A stretch of 64,000 nucleotides of DNA from Methylonatrum kenyense (GTDB taxonomy: Bacteria; Pseudomonadota; Gammaproteobacteria; Nitrococcales; Aquisalimonadaceae). The notes under the pieces were generated by a model that saw nothing but the letters and a program-made list of their open reading frames with translations, did not search any database and had not been told where the DNA came from. The DNA lies in NCBI RefSeq assembly GCF_023195885.1, contig NZ_JALPKO010000001.1, positions 248,001 through 312,000 on the forward strand. Direction: 5' to 3'. Shown piece after piece: positions 1 to 10,435 of the stretch (the stretch's first letter is position 1; each line of letters opens with the position of its first letter). Position numbers and translations under genes: made by a program.

Positions 1-1532
1 GCCTCCTGATAACCACGGTCCACCAGCAGACGACGGATGGTCCGGCGGGACAGGCGCGTCTCCGGCTGCGGCAGCATCTGCAACGGCAGCGCGGGGCGCC
101 GTGACGGGATGCGGTCATAACCCCAGACCCGGGCGATCTCCTCCACCAGGTCCACTTCCAGCGCGATGTCAAAACGATGGCTCGGCACATCCACCTGCCA
201 CGGTCCGGCTTCGGGCCCGTCCAGCCGCATCCCCAGCCCCCGTAGGATCGCCGTCATGACCGCTAGCGGCACCTCGACACCGAGCAGCTGATGCACCCGC
301 TCCGCGCGCAGTGTCAGGGACACCGGCTGTGGCAACGCATCCGCCTGCTCGGCACCGCAAACCGGGCCCGGCTCGCCACCGGCAATGGCAAGCAGCAACT
401 CCGTGGCCCGCTCCATCGCCTGCACCGGCAGCGCCGGATCGACGCCCCGCTCGAAGCGATGCGAGGAATCGGTATGCAAGCCGTAGCGGCGCGCCCGGCC
501 GGCGATTGCCGTGGGTGCGAAGAACGCGCTTTCCAGGAAGATGTCATCGGTGTTGTCGGCCACCGCGGAGGCCGCGCCGCCCATCACGCCGGCCAGTGCC
601 AGCGGACCCCTGTCATCGGCGATGACCAGGCTGTCGTCGTCGAGCTCGGCTGTCTCGCCGTTGAGCAGTTCCAGTGTCTCGCCACCACGCGCCCAGCGCA
701 CCTGGATGTCACCCTGCAGACGGGCCAGGTCAAAGGCATGCATCGGCTGGCCGAGTTCCAGCATGACGTAGTTGGTGACGTCGACCACCGGTCCGAGACT
801 GCGCAGGCCCGCACGCCGCAGGCGCTCCTGCAGCCAGATCGGCGTCTCGGCCCGTGGATTGACCCCGCGTATCACCCGACCGACGTAGCGCGGGCAGGCC
901 TCCGCCGCCTGCAGGCCAACGCCATGCGTCGCATCGTGCTGCGGCTCCACCGGCGTCGGGCTCGGCAATTTCAGCCCCTGCCCAAGCAGGGCCGCCAGCT
1001 CCCGGGTGACGCCGTGCATGCTCAGGCAGTCACCGCGGTTCGGTGTCAGATCGACATCAATGACCGAATCGTCCAGGCCGAGGTACTCACGCAGGTCGGT
1101 GCCGACCGGCGCATTCGCCGGCAACTCCAGCAGCCCGGCGGCATCCTCCGATAGCCCCAGTTCACGCGCCGACGACAGCATGCCGAACGAGGCCACGCCA
1201 CGCAGCTTGGCCTTCTTGATCCTGAAATCCCCTGGCAGTAAGCCACCAACGGTGGCCAGTGGCGCCTTCAGCCCGGGACGGGCATTGGGCGCGCCGCAGA
1301 CGATCTGCACCGGCTCGGCCTCGCCGGCCGCCACCTCGCAGACCTGCAGGCGGTCCGCATCCGGATGCGGCGCGCAGCGCAGGATCTCGGCGACACGGAC
1401 GCCCGAAAACACCGGCGCCGCCGGCTCGATGGCATCGACTTCCAGGCCGGCCATGGTCAACCGATGGGCGATGTCCTCCACCGGCTGCTCCAGGGAAAGC
1501 AGTTCGCGCAGCCACAGCGCACTGATTCGCAT
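1..1532 (-). CDS. pheT: Phenylalanyl-tRNA synthetase beta subunit (partial, 3' end cut by window)
   Basis: Beta subunit of the (alpha-beta)2 enzyme that charges tRNA-Phe in the cytoplasm. From an ATG at 1532-1530, 510 codons stay open to the window edge; the family is about 790-800 residues, so roughly the last third lies outside. Seen: start MRISALWLREL; the EMAP-II-like tRNA-binding domain at about 40-150 with IVCGAPNARPGLK and LPGDFRIKKAKLRG; the B3/B4 core with YGLHTDSSHRFERGVDP near residue 350; and the B5 region VEEIARVWGYDRIPSRRP near 465. It begins 33 bp after the pheS stop codon on the same strand, so it is the distal gene of the pheST unit. Identification is secure. Confidence 0.97.
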   Translation of the reverse strand, partial: MRISALWLRELLSLEQPVEDIAHRLTMAGLEVDAIEPAAPVFSGVRVAEILRCAPHPDADRLQVCEVAAGEAEPVQIVCGAPNARPGLKAPLATVGGLLPGDFRIKKAKLRGVASFGMLSSARELGLSEDAAGLLELPANAPVGTDLREYLGLDDSVIDVDLTPNRGDCLSMHGVTRELAALLGQGLKLPSPTPVEPQHDATHGVGLQAAEACPRYVGRVIRGVNPRAETPIWLQERLRRAGLRSLGPVVDVTNYVMLELGQPMHAFDLARLQGDIQVRWARGGETLELLNGETAELDDDSLVIADDRGPLALAGVMGGAASAVADNTDDIFLESAFFAPTAIAGRARRYGLHTDSSHRFERGVDPALPVQAMERATELLLAIAGGEPGPVCGAEQADALPQPVSLTLRAERVHQLLGVEVPLAVMTAILRGLGMRLDGPEAGPWQVDVPSHRFDIALEVDLVEEIARVWGYDRIPSRRPALPLQMLPQPETRLSRRTIRRLLVDRGYQE

Positions 1533-1565
1533 TGAAAAACCTCGTCTGAGTGGCGAGAGCCTCGA

Positions 1566-3100
<1,535 letters not shown>

Positions 3101-3120
3101 GTCTTGCTATCTCCAGTCGA

Positions 3121-3318
3121 TCAGGCGTACGGAAGCATCTGGCGCACGCTCGCAGTATCCCGCTCATGCACGAGCGTGGATCCGCGAAGGTTGCGCTTAC
3201 GCTTCTGCGCCTTCTTGGTCAGGATGTGGTTAGCGAAGGCCTTGCTCCGCTTGAATCGGCCCGAGCCGGTCTTCGAGAAGCGCTTGGCCGCGCCCCGGTT
3301 GGTCTTGATTTTCGGCAT
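3121..3318 (-). CDS. rpmI: 50S ribosomal protein L35
   Basis: Small basic protein (65 residues) of the large ribosomal subunit. The sequence begins [20 protein letters not shown] and contains the typical [14 protein letters not shown] block. GGGAG lies eight bases before the ATG. It is preceded, just after infC, by a 22-bp perfect palindrome with a T-tract that may control how much transcript enters rpmI-rplT. Confidence 0.98.
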   Translation of the reverse strand: MPKIKTNRGAAKRFSKTGSGRFKRSKAFANHILTKKAQKRKRNLRGSTLVHERDTASVRQMLPYA

Positions 3319-3335
3319 TGCCGATCTCCCGTCAC

Positions 3336-3366
3336 AAAAACAGCCGGCCAGCCCATGGGCTGGCCG
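3336..3366 (-). terminator. 22-bp palindrome with T-tract between infC and rpmI
   Basis: Positions 3345-3366 (CGGCCAGCCCA/TGGGCTGGCCG) form a perfect 22-bp palindrome. On the minus strand it is followed four bases later by five T residues (3336-3340), like an intrinsic terminator, although the next gene starts only 17 bp on. A partial terminator or an mRNA structure linked to L20 control are both possible; in E. coli the L20 target extends from the infC end into the rpmI leader. Confidence 0.6.
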
Positions 3367-3391
3367 TCCGAAACATTGAATTGTCCGTCGC

Positions 3392-3934
3392 CTACTTCTT
3401 CTTGCGAGGCGCCAGCATCATCACCATCGTGCGACCTTCCATCTTCGGTCGCTGTTCCACGGTCGCCATGTCTTCCAGATCCGCTTCCACCCGCTGCAGC
3501 AACTGCAGGCCAAGCTCCTGGTGCGCCATTTCCCGCCCGCGAAAGCGGAGCGTCACCTTACAGCGATCGCCGTCTTCCAGAAAGCGCTTGAGGTTACGAA
3601 GCTTGACCTCGTAATCCCCCTGGTCGGTCCCGGGCCGGAACTTGATTTCCTTGACCTGGACCTGCTTCTGCTTTTTCTTCGCCGCCTGCTGCTTCTTGTT
3701 CAGCTCGAACTTGTGTTTGCCGTAGTCCATGATCCGGCAAACGGCCAGCTCCGGGTGCGGCACCATTTCAACAAGGTCGAGCCCAGCTTCCTCGGCTCGT
3801 TGCAAAGCGTCCTGCAGGGAAACGACCCCAAGCTGTTCACCGTCTTCCGCAATCAACCGGACCTGAGGTGCCTCGATCCGCTCGTTGATCCGCTTGTCGC
3901 CGGGACCAGCCTTCTTTCTGCTTTTCAGGGCGAT
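3392..3934 (-). CDS. infC: Translation initiation factor IF-3, AUC start codon
   Basis: IF-3 binds the 30S subunit, keeps it apart from 50S and checks start-codon choice. The frame contains [14 protein letters not shown]-like N-domain sequence, [13 protein letters not shown], the linker rich in Lys, and C-domain blocks [15 protein letters not shown] and [15 protein letters not shown]. No ATG, GTG or TTG sits where the family starts; an ATC at 3934-3932 does, with AGGAGG eight bases upstream, and gives 180 residues, the E. coli length. E. coli uses the equally rare AUU, which lets IF-3 repress its own mRNA, so the same autoregulation is likely. The thrS stop codon (TAG) is part of this ribosome binding site. 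An internal TTG at 3856 would remove 26 conserved N-terminal residues and is rejected. Confidence 0.95.
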   Translation of the reverse strand: MALKSRKKAGPGDKRINERIEAPQVRLIAEDGEQLGVVSLQDALQRAEEAGLDLVEMVPHPELAVCRIMDYGKHKFELNKKQQAAKKKQKQVQVKEIKFRPGTDQGDYEVKLRNLKRFLEDGDRCKVTLRFRGREMAHQELGLQLLQRVEADLEDMATVEQRPKMEGRTMVMMLAPRKKK

Positions 3935-3946
3935 GCTTTCGTCCTC

Positions 3947-5863
3947 CTAGCTGCTTGAGCCGCGTTGCGCCACTTCGGAATCAAAACGCTCGATCAGCGT
4001 TTCAATATCCATTGAACCCAGATCTTCACCGGATCGGGTCCGTACGGCGATGGTGCGGGATTCCATTTCACGATCCCCGATCACCAGCATGTAGGGGATC
4101 TTGCGAATCGTGTGCTCGCGGATTTTATAGCCGATCTTTTCATTTCTCAAGTCGGCTTCGACGCGAAAACCGCGATTCCTCAGGGTTTTTTCGACGTCCC
4201 GTGCAAACGGCGCGTGACGATCGGTAATCGTCAGCACCACTGCCTGGTCCGGCGCCAGCCACAGCGGCAGCGCACCGGCGTGTTCCTCGATCAGGATACC
4301 GATGAAACGCTCGAACGATCCGAGGATCGCGCGATGCAGCATGACCGGCACCTTGCGACTGCCGTCCTCGGCCACGTAACTGGCATCCAGCCGCCCCGGC
4401 AACGCGAAATCCACCTGTATCGTGCCGCATTGCCAGACCCGCCCGAGGCAGTCCTTCAGCGAGAACTCGATCTTCGGCCCGTAGAACGCACCCTCGCCCG
4501 GCTGCAGGCGGAAATCCAGGCCACGGGTCTGCAACGCCGTGTCCAGCGCCGCCTCCGCCTTGTCCCAGACCTCGTCCGAACCGACCCGCTTCTCCGGGCG
4601 GGTCGACAGGGCCACGGTGATCTCCTCGAAGCCCAGATCCCGGTAGGCACGGAACAGCAGGTCGATGAAAGCGGACACCTCCTGCTGGATCTGGTCCTCG
4701 GTACAGAAGATGTGGGCATCGTCCTGGATGAAGTGCCGCACACGCATCAGGCCGTGCAACGTGCCCGAGGGCTCATTGCGGTGGCAGGAACCGAACTCCG
4801 CCATGCGCAGCGGCAGGTCTCGGTAACTGCGCAGCCCCTGGTTGAAGATCTGCACATGGCAGGGGCAGTTCATCGGCTTCACCGCATAGGTCCGGGCCTC
4901 GGATTCGGTGTAGAACATGTCGTCACCGAACTTCTCCCAGTGACCGGACTTCTCCCACAGTGTCCGGTCCACCAGCTGCGGCGTATGCACTTCCTGGTAG
5001 CCGTGCTGGCGCAGCAGTTCGCGGATGTAGTCCTGCAGCGCCAGGTAGATGCGCCAGCCGCGGTCGTGCCAGAACACCATCCCCGGCGCCTCATCCTGGA
5101 CGTGGAACAGGTCCTGCGCCCGGGCGATGCGGCGGTGGTCGCGCTTCTGCGCCTCCTCCAGCCGCTTCATGTAGGCCTTCAGGTCCTTCCTGTCCGCCCA
5201 GGCAGTGCCGTAGATCCGCTGCAGCATCTCGTTGCTGGCATCGCCGCGCCAGTAGGCACCTGCAAGCTTGGTCAGCTTGAAGGCCTTGAGGAACCGTGTA
5301 TTCGGCACATGCGGCCCGCGGCACATGTCGACGTATTCCTGGTGATGGTAGAGCCCCATCTCGGAGACCTCGGGCATCTCCTCCACCAGGGTCACCTTGT
5401 AATCCTCACCCCGCTCACGGAAGGTCGCCAGCACCTCGTCACGCGGCGTCATCTTCTTCACCACGTCGTAGTCCTGCTCGATCAGCTCCTTCATCCGCTG
5501 CTCGATCCGCTCCATGTCCTCGGGAGTGAAGCCCTTGTCGTAGCGGATGTCGTAGTAGAAGCCGTCCTCGATCACCGGCCCGATCGCCATCTGCGCCTCG
5601 GGATAGAGCTGCTTGACCGCATGACCGACCAGGTGGGCGCAGGAATGGCGGATGATCTCCACACCTTCCTCGTCCCGGGGTGTGATGATCTGCAGTTCCG
5701 CGTCCTCGTTGATCAGATCGCAGGCATCGTGCAACTCGCCGTTGACCCGGCCGGCCACCGTGGCCTTGGCCAGGCCCGGGCCGATATCGCTGGCGACGTC
5801 AAGAATGGAAACGGCGTGCTCGTACTGGCGTTGACTGCCGTCAGGCAGGGTAATGACAGGCAT
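3947..5863 (-). CDS. thrS: Threonyl-tRNA synthetase
   Basis: Charges tRNA-Thr and edits mischarged Ser-tRNA-Thr. The 638-residue product starts [18 protein letters not shown] (ATG at 5863); it has the N-terminal TGS and editing domains ([16 protein letters not shown] with the editing-site His pair, near 75-90), the class II catalytic core ([35 protein letters not shown]-like FIQDDAH, and motif 3 [18 protein letters not shown]), and a C-terminal anticodon-binding domain ending QRGSSS. The zinc ligands fall in the MNCPCH and HGLMR/HRAILG blocks. It is the first gene of the operon and ends inside the infC ribosome binding site. An upstream in-frame extension to 5920 lacks family similarity. Confidence 0.98.
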   Translation of the reverse strand: MPVITLPDGSQRQYEHAVSILDVASDIGPGLAKATVAGRVNGELHDACDLINEDAELQIITPRDEEGVEIIRHSCAHLVGHAVKQLYPEAQMAIGPVIEDGFYYDIRYDKGFTPEDMERIEQRMKELIEQDYDVVKKMTPRDEVLATFRERGEDYKVTLVEEMPEVSEMGLYHHQEYVDMCRGPHVPNTRFLKAFKLTKLAGAYWRGDASNEMLQRIYGTAWADRKDLKAYMKRLEEAQKRDHRRIARAQDLFHVQDEAPGMVFWHDRGWRIYLALQDYIRELLRQHGYQEVHTPQLVDRTLWEKSGHWEKFGDDMFYTESEARTYAVKPMNCPCHVQIFNQGLRSYRDLPLRMAEFGSCHRNEPSGTLHGLMRVRHFIQDDAHIFCTEDQIQQEVSAFIDLLFRAYRDLGFEEITVALSTRPEKRVGSDEVWDKAEAALDTALQTRGLDFRLQPGEGAFYGPKIEFSLKDCLGRVWQCGTIQVDFALPGRLDASYVAEDGSRKVPVMLHRAILGSFERFIGILIEEHAGALPLWLAPDQAVVLTITDRHAPFARDVEKTLRNRGFRVEADLRNEKIGYKIREHTIRKIPYMLVIGDREMESRTIAVRTRSGEDLGSMDIETLIERFDSEVAQRGSSS

Positions 5864-6168
5864 GTTGATCCCCGACAGTGGTGACCCATACGAAAGGCCA
5901 CATGCATGAATGTGCGGCAACTCGGCCGCCGGGGAGTGTACAGCAAGCGGGAACAGTTATCGCGGGCGCGTCACGGGCTGGATCGCGCCGCTCTCGGCAC
6001 CACTGTCCAGACGCACCATGTTGGCGTCACGGATGCGGGCCAGCCGCCCGCCGCGCAGGCATTCCGGTTGTCCCGAGGCAAGGCGCGTTGCGCAGCGCCG
6101 CAGTCGTTCTCCGGCCAAGCAGCGCAACACAGCAGTCGGGAAAAATGCGGGATGAAATCAGCGTTTCC
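5864..6168 (-). promoter_or_regulatory. thrS leader and promoter region (305 bp)
   Basis: No gene is supported here. It must hold the promoter and leader of the thrS-pheT operon and the 3' flank of the diguanylate cyclase gene. In the leader, CACAT and ATGTG pair around a 6-nt loop about 45 bp before the thrS ATG; whether this equals the ThrRS operator of E. coli cannot be told from sequence alone. A TACACT hexamer upstream of it is a weak -10 candidate. Confidence 0.4.
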
Positions 6169-8130
6169 CTAGTCCTGCGTCTGCTGTCTGGGCTTCTCCC
6201 GCAACTCCGTCGCCACGACACGGTTACCGCCGGCCGACTTGGCCTGATACAAGGCGGCATCCGCATCAGCCAGCAGCGCCACCGCATCGGGATGCCCGGC
6301 AAGAATGGTTGCCTGACCGATGCTGATGGTCAGCGTGCCGAAACCGACATCGGGGGCCTGGGAAACGCCGAGTGACTCGACAGTGCTGCGCAGACGTTCT
6401 GCAACCCGCTGTCCCGCCCGGGAGCCGGTGTCAGGCAGCAGCACAGCGAACTCCTCACCGCCGTAACGGCAGACCACGTCAAGCGGGCGCAGCATGCAGG
6501 ACTGCATCGCATCCGCCAGTTGTCGCAGGGCCTGATCACCGGTCGGATGACCGTAGTAATCATTGAACGGCTTGAAACTGTCGACGTCGATCATCAGCAG
6601 CGTCAGCGCGCCGCCATCACGCCGCGAACGCCTGACTTCCTGCATCAGGCGCTCATCGAAAACCCGCCGGTTCGGCAAGCGGGTCAAGGGATCACGCATG
6701 GCCTGTGAACGAATCAGGCGCAGTTCCCGGGCCCGCTCCGAGACGTCCCGGAACACGATAACCATCTCGTTACCGTGGGGGGTCTGCCGCAGCGGCGTCG
6801 CAGTCACCGAGACCGAGAGCATCTCGCCATCGCCCCGGCGGAACCCCTCGAGATCGCTGCGGTAGGTCTCGCCAGCAGAAGTTACCCGCCGCATCCGGGA
6901 TTCCATGCTGCCACGAACCGCATCCTGCGAACCGGACTGCAGCACCCAGTTGGCATCCAGGCCGACCAGTTCCCGATCACCCCAGCCAAGCAACTCCCGG
7001 CCGGCCTCGTTCACGTAATCAATCCGGTGTTTCTCATCGACCAGGCAAACGCCCTCGCCAACGCTTTCTGTCACCGCGGCGAGCTTTTCCCGGAGCAGCA
7101 GTGACCGAGCCCGCTGGTGTTGCAGCAGAATCCCCACCGTCAGCAGAAAGCCCAGCAGGATCACGATCACGCCACCGACCCCCGCCATCCGCGCGGCCAG
7201 TGCGTCCATCGCATCGGCGGGGCTTTCAGCCATGACATAGCCGATGGTCATGCCCTGGAAATCCCGCACCGGTGCCATACTCAGCGCGACCGGCCGATTG
7301 CGATTATCGCGCACCAGGGCGGTGACCGAATCACGCGTCCGCATCGCGTCGCCCAGGGCCTGGCGCAGGTTGCGTGAACTCGAAATCCAGTTCGGCAGCG
7401 CTGCAGGCGGCGTGCCGGCGCTAACCGGCTCCACCAGATCGGCATGCAGTCCGGTCGGGTTATGGACTGTCCCGGAGACGCCGTCCGGCAGCGCATTCCG
7501 GTCGATCAACAGATGGTGCTTCCAGGCATTGCCGCTGCTCCGCTGCAGGATGGTGAGGTACTGCCCGGGACTCAGCGAAGCCTCGATCAGGCCCATCTGC
7601 TCTCCCTCGTGCCAGACGGGGAGCAAGCGTCGGTAGGCGGTGCCGATCAGGTCCAGATTCAACCCTTCGACGCCGAAGCGGTTCATCGACGCATAGACAC
7701 CACCGTTATGCGGCGATGCCGGCACCCCGGCGCCGATACCGGCTCCCGGCGCCGGCTGATGAATCAGTGAGCGCCCGTGGCGGTCCAGCAGATGGAGGCT
7801 GGCCCCGCAGCAGGCACGAAGCGAGTGCGAGACCCGGATGCCGGAATCCTCGACCGCGGCGCGAACATCTGCGATATCGCTGTCGGCCGGACCCGCGCCG
7901 AGTCTGCGCAACAGGATCTGAAGCTCCGGCATGCGCAGCAGTTCGCTGAAAGCCTGGTTGGTCTGCGTGCGGAACATCGTTTCCGCGCCACGAATCGTCG
8001 ATTCAAGGCGCACGAGCTCCTTTTCCTGGAACGCGCGGGTTTCCCGGTCATACAGGAACCAGACGGCGCTGCCGATGACAACAAGCGCCAGGCACCACGC
8101 CACGACGATTCGAATCCACAACGCCCGCAT
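6169..8130 (-). CDS. Membrane-anchored PAS-GGDEF diguanylate cyclase
   Basis: Makes c-di-GMP from two GTP. The ATG at 8130 (MRALWIRIVVAWCLALVVIG) places a signal-anchor helix at residues 5-28; a periplasmic sensor region of about 270 residues of Cache-like type follows, then a second membrane helix (VGGVIVILLGFLLTVGILL), a cytoplasmic PAS domain (VGEGVCLVDEKHRIDYVN) and a C-terminal GGDEF domain. The active-site motif is GGEEF at 557-561 and the product-inhibition site RPLD stands five residues before it, so both catalysis and feedback inhibition look intact. The 653-residue length is typical. The upstream open frame to 8412 is composition-driven. An 18-bp perfect palindrome lies about 95 bp before the start. 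Ligand of the sensor region is unknown. Confidence 0.93.
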   Translation of the reverse strand: MRALWIRIVVAWCLALVVIGSAVWFLYDRETRAFQEKELVRLESTIRGAETMFRTQTNQAFSELLRMPELQILLRRLGAGPADSDIADVRAAVEDSGIRVSHSLRACCGASLHLLDRHGRSLIHQPAPGAGIGAGVPASPHNGGVYASMNRFGVEGLNLDLIGTAYRRLLPVWHEGEQMGLIEASLSPGQYLTILQRSSGNAWKHHLLIDRNALPDGVSGTVHNPTGLHADLVEPVSAGTPPAALPNWISSSRNLRQALGDAMRTRDSVTALVRDNRNRPVALSMAPVRDFQGMTIGYVMAESPADAMDALAARMAGVGGVIVILLGFLLTVGILLQHQRARSLLLREKLAAVTESVGEGVCLVDEKHRIDYVNEAGRELLGWGDRELVGLDANWVLQSGSQDAVRGSMESRMRRVTSAGETYRSDLEGFRRGDGEMLSVSVTATPLRQTPHGNEMVIVFRDVSERARELRLIRSQAMRDPLTRLPNRRVFDERLMQEVRRSRRDGGALTLLMIDVDSFKPFNDYYGHPTGDQALRQLADAMQSCMLRPLDVVCRYGGEEFAVLLPDTGSRAGQRVAERLRSTVESLGVSQAPDVGFGTLTISIGQATILAGHPDAVALLADADAALYQAKSAGGNRVVATELREKPRQQTQD

Positions 8131-8223
8131 ATCGGCCCGATCGGCCTCCCCGGCACACGGTTCTTGTCGGGTATCCCTGCCCCTGGAGACCCCCGCCTTC
8201 CCCACAACTGCCGTCAAACGACG

Positions 8224-8241
8224 ACACTGAAATTTCAGTGT
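8224..8241. promoter_or_regulatory. Perfect 18-bp palindrome ACACTGAAATTTCAGTGT
   Basis: Both 9-bp arms match exactly with no spacer. It lies 94 bp upstream of the diguanylate cyclase start and about 215 bp upstream of hmp, in a divergent intergenic region, and has no T-tract. It looks like the binding site of a dimeric regulator; which one is not known. Confidence 0.6.
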
Positions 8242-8420
8242 AGAAGCATCGCCGCCAGAAGCGAAGGGGAGTACACCGAAGGTTTTGCTCCGGCCACCGC
8301 AGCTACCCAGGCCCTGAAACTGCGGAACGCTGCTGAACCGCCACGCCGAAGCCCGTCGCTGCCTGCTGCAGACCAATCCGGCCGGACACTTGCCTTTGCC
8401 TGACATGAACATTAGCCTTT

Positions 8421-8431
8421 AACATGTATTT
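8421..8431 (+). promoter_or_regulatory. Candidate NsrR half-site upstream of hmp
   Basis: AACATGTATTT matches nine of eleven positions of the NsrR half-site AAGATGCATTT as I recall it. It lies 25 bp before the hmp start codon in an AT-rich patch. NsrR, a nitric-oxide sensor, commonly represses hmp. Only a half-site is visible, so this is tentative. Confidence 0.3.
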
Positions 8432-8455
8432 TTTTTACCGCTTACTGAGGCCAAC

Positions 8456-9661
8456 ATGCTCAACACAGAAACCCGCGAAGTCATCAAGGCAACCGCCCCC
8501 GTCCTTGCCGAACACGGTCTGACCATCACGCGCCGCTTTTACCAGCGCATGTTCGAACAGCACCCGGAGCTGAAGAATCTTTTCAATCAATCGCACCAGG
8601 CCGCCGGCGATCAGCCGAAGGCGCTGGCCAATGCGGTCCATGCCTATGCCATGCACATCGACAACCCCCAAGTGCTGGCCAGCGCGATCGAGCGCATCGC
8701 TCACAAGCACGTCAGCCTGCGTGTCCAGCCGGAGCAGTACGCCATTGTCGGCGAACACCTCCTGGGCGCGATCAAGGACATCCTCGGTGACGCCGCCACC
8801 GACCAGATCATCGACGCCTGGGCCGCGGCCTACCAGCAACTCGCCGACATCCTGATCGAAAAGGAGGCGGCGCTTTACCGCGATTCCGAACAGCAGCCGG
8901 GCGGCTGGTCCGACTGGCGTCCTTTCGTGGTTGCCGACCGCGTCCGCGAAAGTGCCGAGATCGTCTCCTTCTATCTGCATCCGCAGGATGATGCCCCGGT
9001 GCCTCCGCATCGGCCCGGTCAGTACATCTCGGTGCGAACCGAGGTGCCGGACTGGGGGCTGAAGCAACCGCGGCAGTACAGCCTGTCCGATGAACCGAAC
9101 GGCCGTTATCTGCGGATTTCGGTAAAGAGGGAGGCCGGCCGTGAGGATCGGCCCGACGGGGTCATCTCCAGCCTGCTCCATGAAAAATTCAAGGAAGGTA
9201 CGGCAATCGAACTGAGCGCCCCGTTTGGCGACTTCCGCCTGCACCAGGAACGCAGCACACCGGTGGTTCTGATTTGCGGTGGGGTCGGTATCACGCCCCT
9301 GCTGTGCATGCTGAAGGCACTCGCGCGGACCGAACGCCAGGTGCTGTTCGTGCATGGCGCCCGAAACCGGGAGGTGCAGGCATTTCGCGACGAGGTCGAG
9401 GCGGCGCGCCGCCAGGGTCCGAATCGGATCCGAACGGCATTCTTCCTGGAAACCCCGGACGGCGGCCTGGAACCGGACGAACACCACGGTCAGGTCGACC
9501 TGAACCGTATCGACCTTCCGGCCATTGACAGTGGTGCGGACTATTACCTTTGTGGCCCGCTGCCCTTCATCCGCCTGCACCGGGACCTGCTGCTTGACCG
9601 CGGCGTTGACCCGGCAAACATCCATTACGAGGTGTTCGGTTCGGACGTGCTTGCAGCCTGA
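8456..9661 (+). CDS. hmp: Flavohaemoprotein (nitric oxide dioxygenase)
   Basis: Oxidises NO to nitrate using O2 and NAD(P)H, protecting the cytoplasm from nitrosative stress. The 401-residue product has the three expected domains: a globin (1-140) with the proximal histidine in IAHKHVSL; an FAD-binding ferredoxin-reductase domain with RQYSLS; and a NAD-binding domain with CGGVGITPLL, ending HYEVFGSDVLAA. Length equals that of E. coli Hmp (396). GAGG precedes the ATG by five bases. It is monocistronic: a strong terminator follows 28 bp after the stop. Likely induced by NO. Confidence 0.97.
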   Translation: MLNTETREVIKATAPVLAEHGLTITRRFYQRMFEQHPELKNLFNQSHQAAGDQPKALANAVHAYAMHIDNPQVLASAIERIAHKHVSLRVQPEQYAIVGEHLLGAIKDILGDAATDQIIDAWAAAYQQLADILIEKEAALYRDSEQQPGGWSDWRPFVVADRVRESAEIVSFYLHPQDDAPVPPHRPGQYISVRTEVPDWGLKQPRQYSLSDEPNGRYLRISVKREAGREDRPDGVISSLLHEKFKEGTAIELSAPFGDFRLHQERSTPVVLICGGVGITPLLCMLKALARTERQVLFVHGARNREVQAFRDEVEAARRQGPNRIRTAFFLETPDGGLEPDEHHGQVDLNRIDLPAIDSGADYYLCGPLPFIRLHRDLLLDRGVDPANIHYEVFGSDVLAA

Positions 9662-9689
9662 GTGGCAGAACCGTACCGAATTGCGGCAC

Positions 9690-9725
9690 AAAAAAGCCGC
9701 CGGACTCCCGTCCGGCGGCTTTTTG
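9690..9725. terminator. Bidirectional intrinsic terminator after hmp and tRNA-Val
   Basis: GCCGCCGGAC (9696-9705) and GTCCGGCGGC (9710-9719) form a perfect 10-bp stem with a TCCC loop, followed by five T on the plus strand and preceded by a run of A that gives a T-tract on the minus strand. It serves hmp (plus) and the convergent tRNA-Val gene (minus). Confidence 0.9.
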
Positions 9726-9730
9726 CAATC

Positions 9731-9807
9731 TGGTAGGCGCGATTGGACTCGAACCAACGACCCCCACCATGTCAAGGTGGTGCTCTAACCAGCTGAGCTA
9801 CGCGCCT
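9731..9807 (-). tRNA. tRNA-Val (anticodon GAC)
   Basis: Read on the minus strand the 77-nt gene begins AGGCGCGTAGCTCAGCTGG and ends with an encoded CCA. The acceptor stem AGGCGCG/CGCGCCT pairs completely; the D-arm AGCTCAGCTGGTTAGAGC, anticodon stem CCACC-TTGACAT-GGTGG and T-arm GTTCGAGTC are standard. The anticodon GAC reads GUC and GUU. The core matches E. coli tRNA-Val(GAC) nearly base for base. Confidence 0.98.
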
Positions 9808-9970
9808 GTCGTTCGTGAGCGCGGTAGTTTACATCGATCGCCGGCACGGTCAATACGAGCGCGGGCTTTTCCCCGTTGCAAGCACGCCAAAAGCGCTCAT
9901 CCCAACCGCTATTGTCCGCCGAGGAGGAACATGTTGGACTCCCGGGACCACCGCAAGGATCCGGCTGCCC

Positions 9971-10435
9971 ATGCCCGAAACGTTCTCACCTGCCCTGCTC
10001 GTAACCGCCGCCCTCGGCCTGCTCGTGCTGGACGTACTGGCCTTCGGTGGCGCAAGCGTGATTCTTCCGATCATCGCGGTGGGCATACTGGCGGCGGCCG
10101 GCGCCGGCGCAATGGGTCTGGAGCCGATCATCCAACTCAGCGTTGGCGCCGTCGCCAGCCTGCTCTCGGTGCCGCTGGTCGTGTTCCTCTCGCGCTGGCT
10201 ACGCCAGTCGCGGAAGGCCGCCAGCGATGACCAAAGGCTGCTGGACGACATATTCGCTGTCCAGTTTCGCGGCTCCCAGGCCGGCATACGCCACCGGGCC
10301 GACTTCCTGCCCGCGCACCGGGACGATGGCGTGGCCCTGCAAGACGGCGACAAGGTCCGGGTGCTGCGGATCGAAGGCGTGACGGCAATCGTCCGGCCTG
10401 CCGGAAAACCCTCAGATAACGCCGGACCCGGATGA
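9971..10435 (+). CDS. NfeD-like membrane protein
   Basis: A 154-residue protein with two or three hydrophobic segments in the first 75 residues (LVTAALGLLVLDVLAF, SVILPIIAVGILAAAGAGA, SVGAVASLLSVPLVVFL) and a C-terminal soluble region of beta character (LQDGDKVRVLRIEGVTAIVRP), the arrangement of short NfeD proteins (NfeD1b type), whose OB-fold domain follows the membrane part. Such proteins usually pair with a slipin/stomatin gene, but none is adjacent here. The start at 9971 has only AAGGA eleven bases before it, while a much better AGGAGG precedes an ATG at 9931 in another frame. Its stop overlaps the tail of the convergent PAS-GGDEF-EAL gene by 24 bp. The function is unknown. Confidence 0.7.
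   Translation: MPETFSPALLVTAALGLLVLDVLAFGGASVILPIIAVGILAAAGAGAMGLEPIIQLSVGAVASLLSVPLVVFLSRWLRQSRKAASDDQRLLDDIFAVQFRGSQAGIRHRADFLPAHRDDGVALQDGDKVRVLRIEGVTAIVRPAGKPSDNAGPG

Larger units (their letters stand above)
8131..8455. promoter_or_regulatory. Divergent promoter region of the diguanylate cyclase gene and hmp (325 bp)
   Basis: No gene is seen. The stretch contains an 18-bp perfect palindrome at 8224-8241 and an AT-rich block at 8411-8437 just before hmp, with a candidate NsrR half-site. Promoters for both flanking genes must lie here. Confidence 0.6.

Noticed and set aside
291-1154. 287-codon plus-strand frame over pheT
   Set aside because: The minus strand encodes recognisable PheT throughout; the plus frame is a shadow.
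4112-5884. 590-codon open frame antisense to thrS
   Set aside because: Shadow of thrS; no ribosome binding site, low-complexity Gln/Leu/Val-rich product.
8131-8412. 94-residue N-terminal extension of the diguanylate cyclase
   Set aside because: It would cross the 18-bp palindrome and place the signal anchor internally; the ATG at 8130 fits a membrane sensor.
9731-9807. tRNA-Val as integration site of the BREX island
   Set aside because: The island lies more than 18 kb away, at recD; no repeat of the tRNA 3' end was seen near either island edge.
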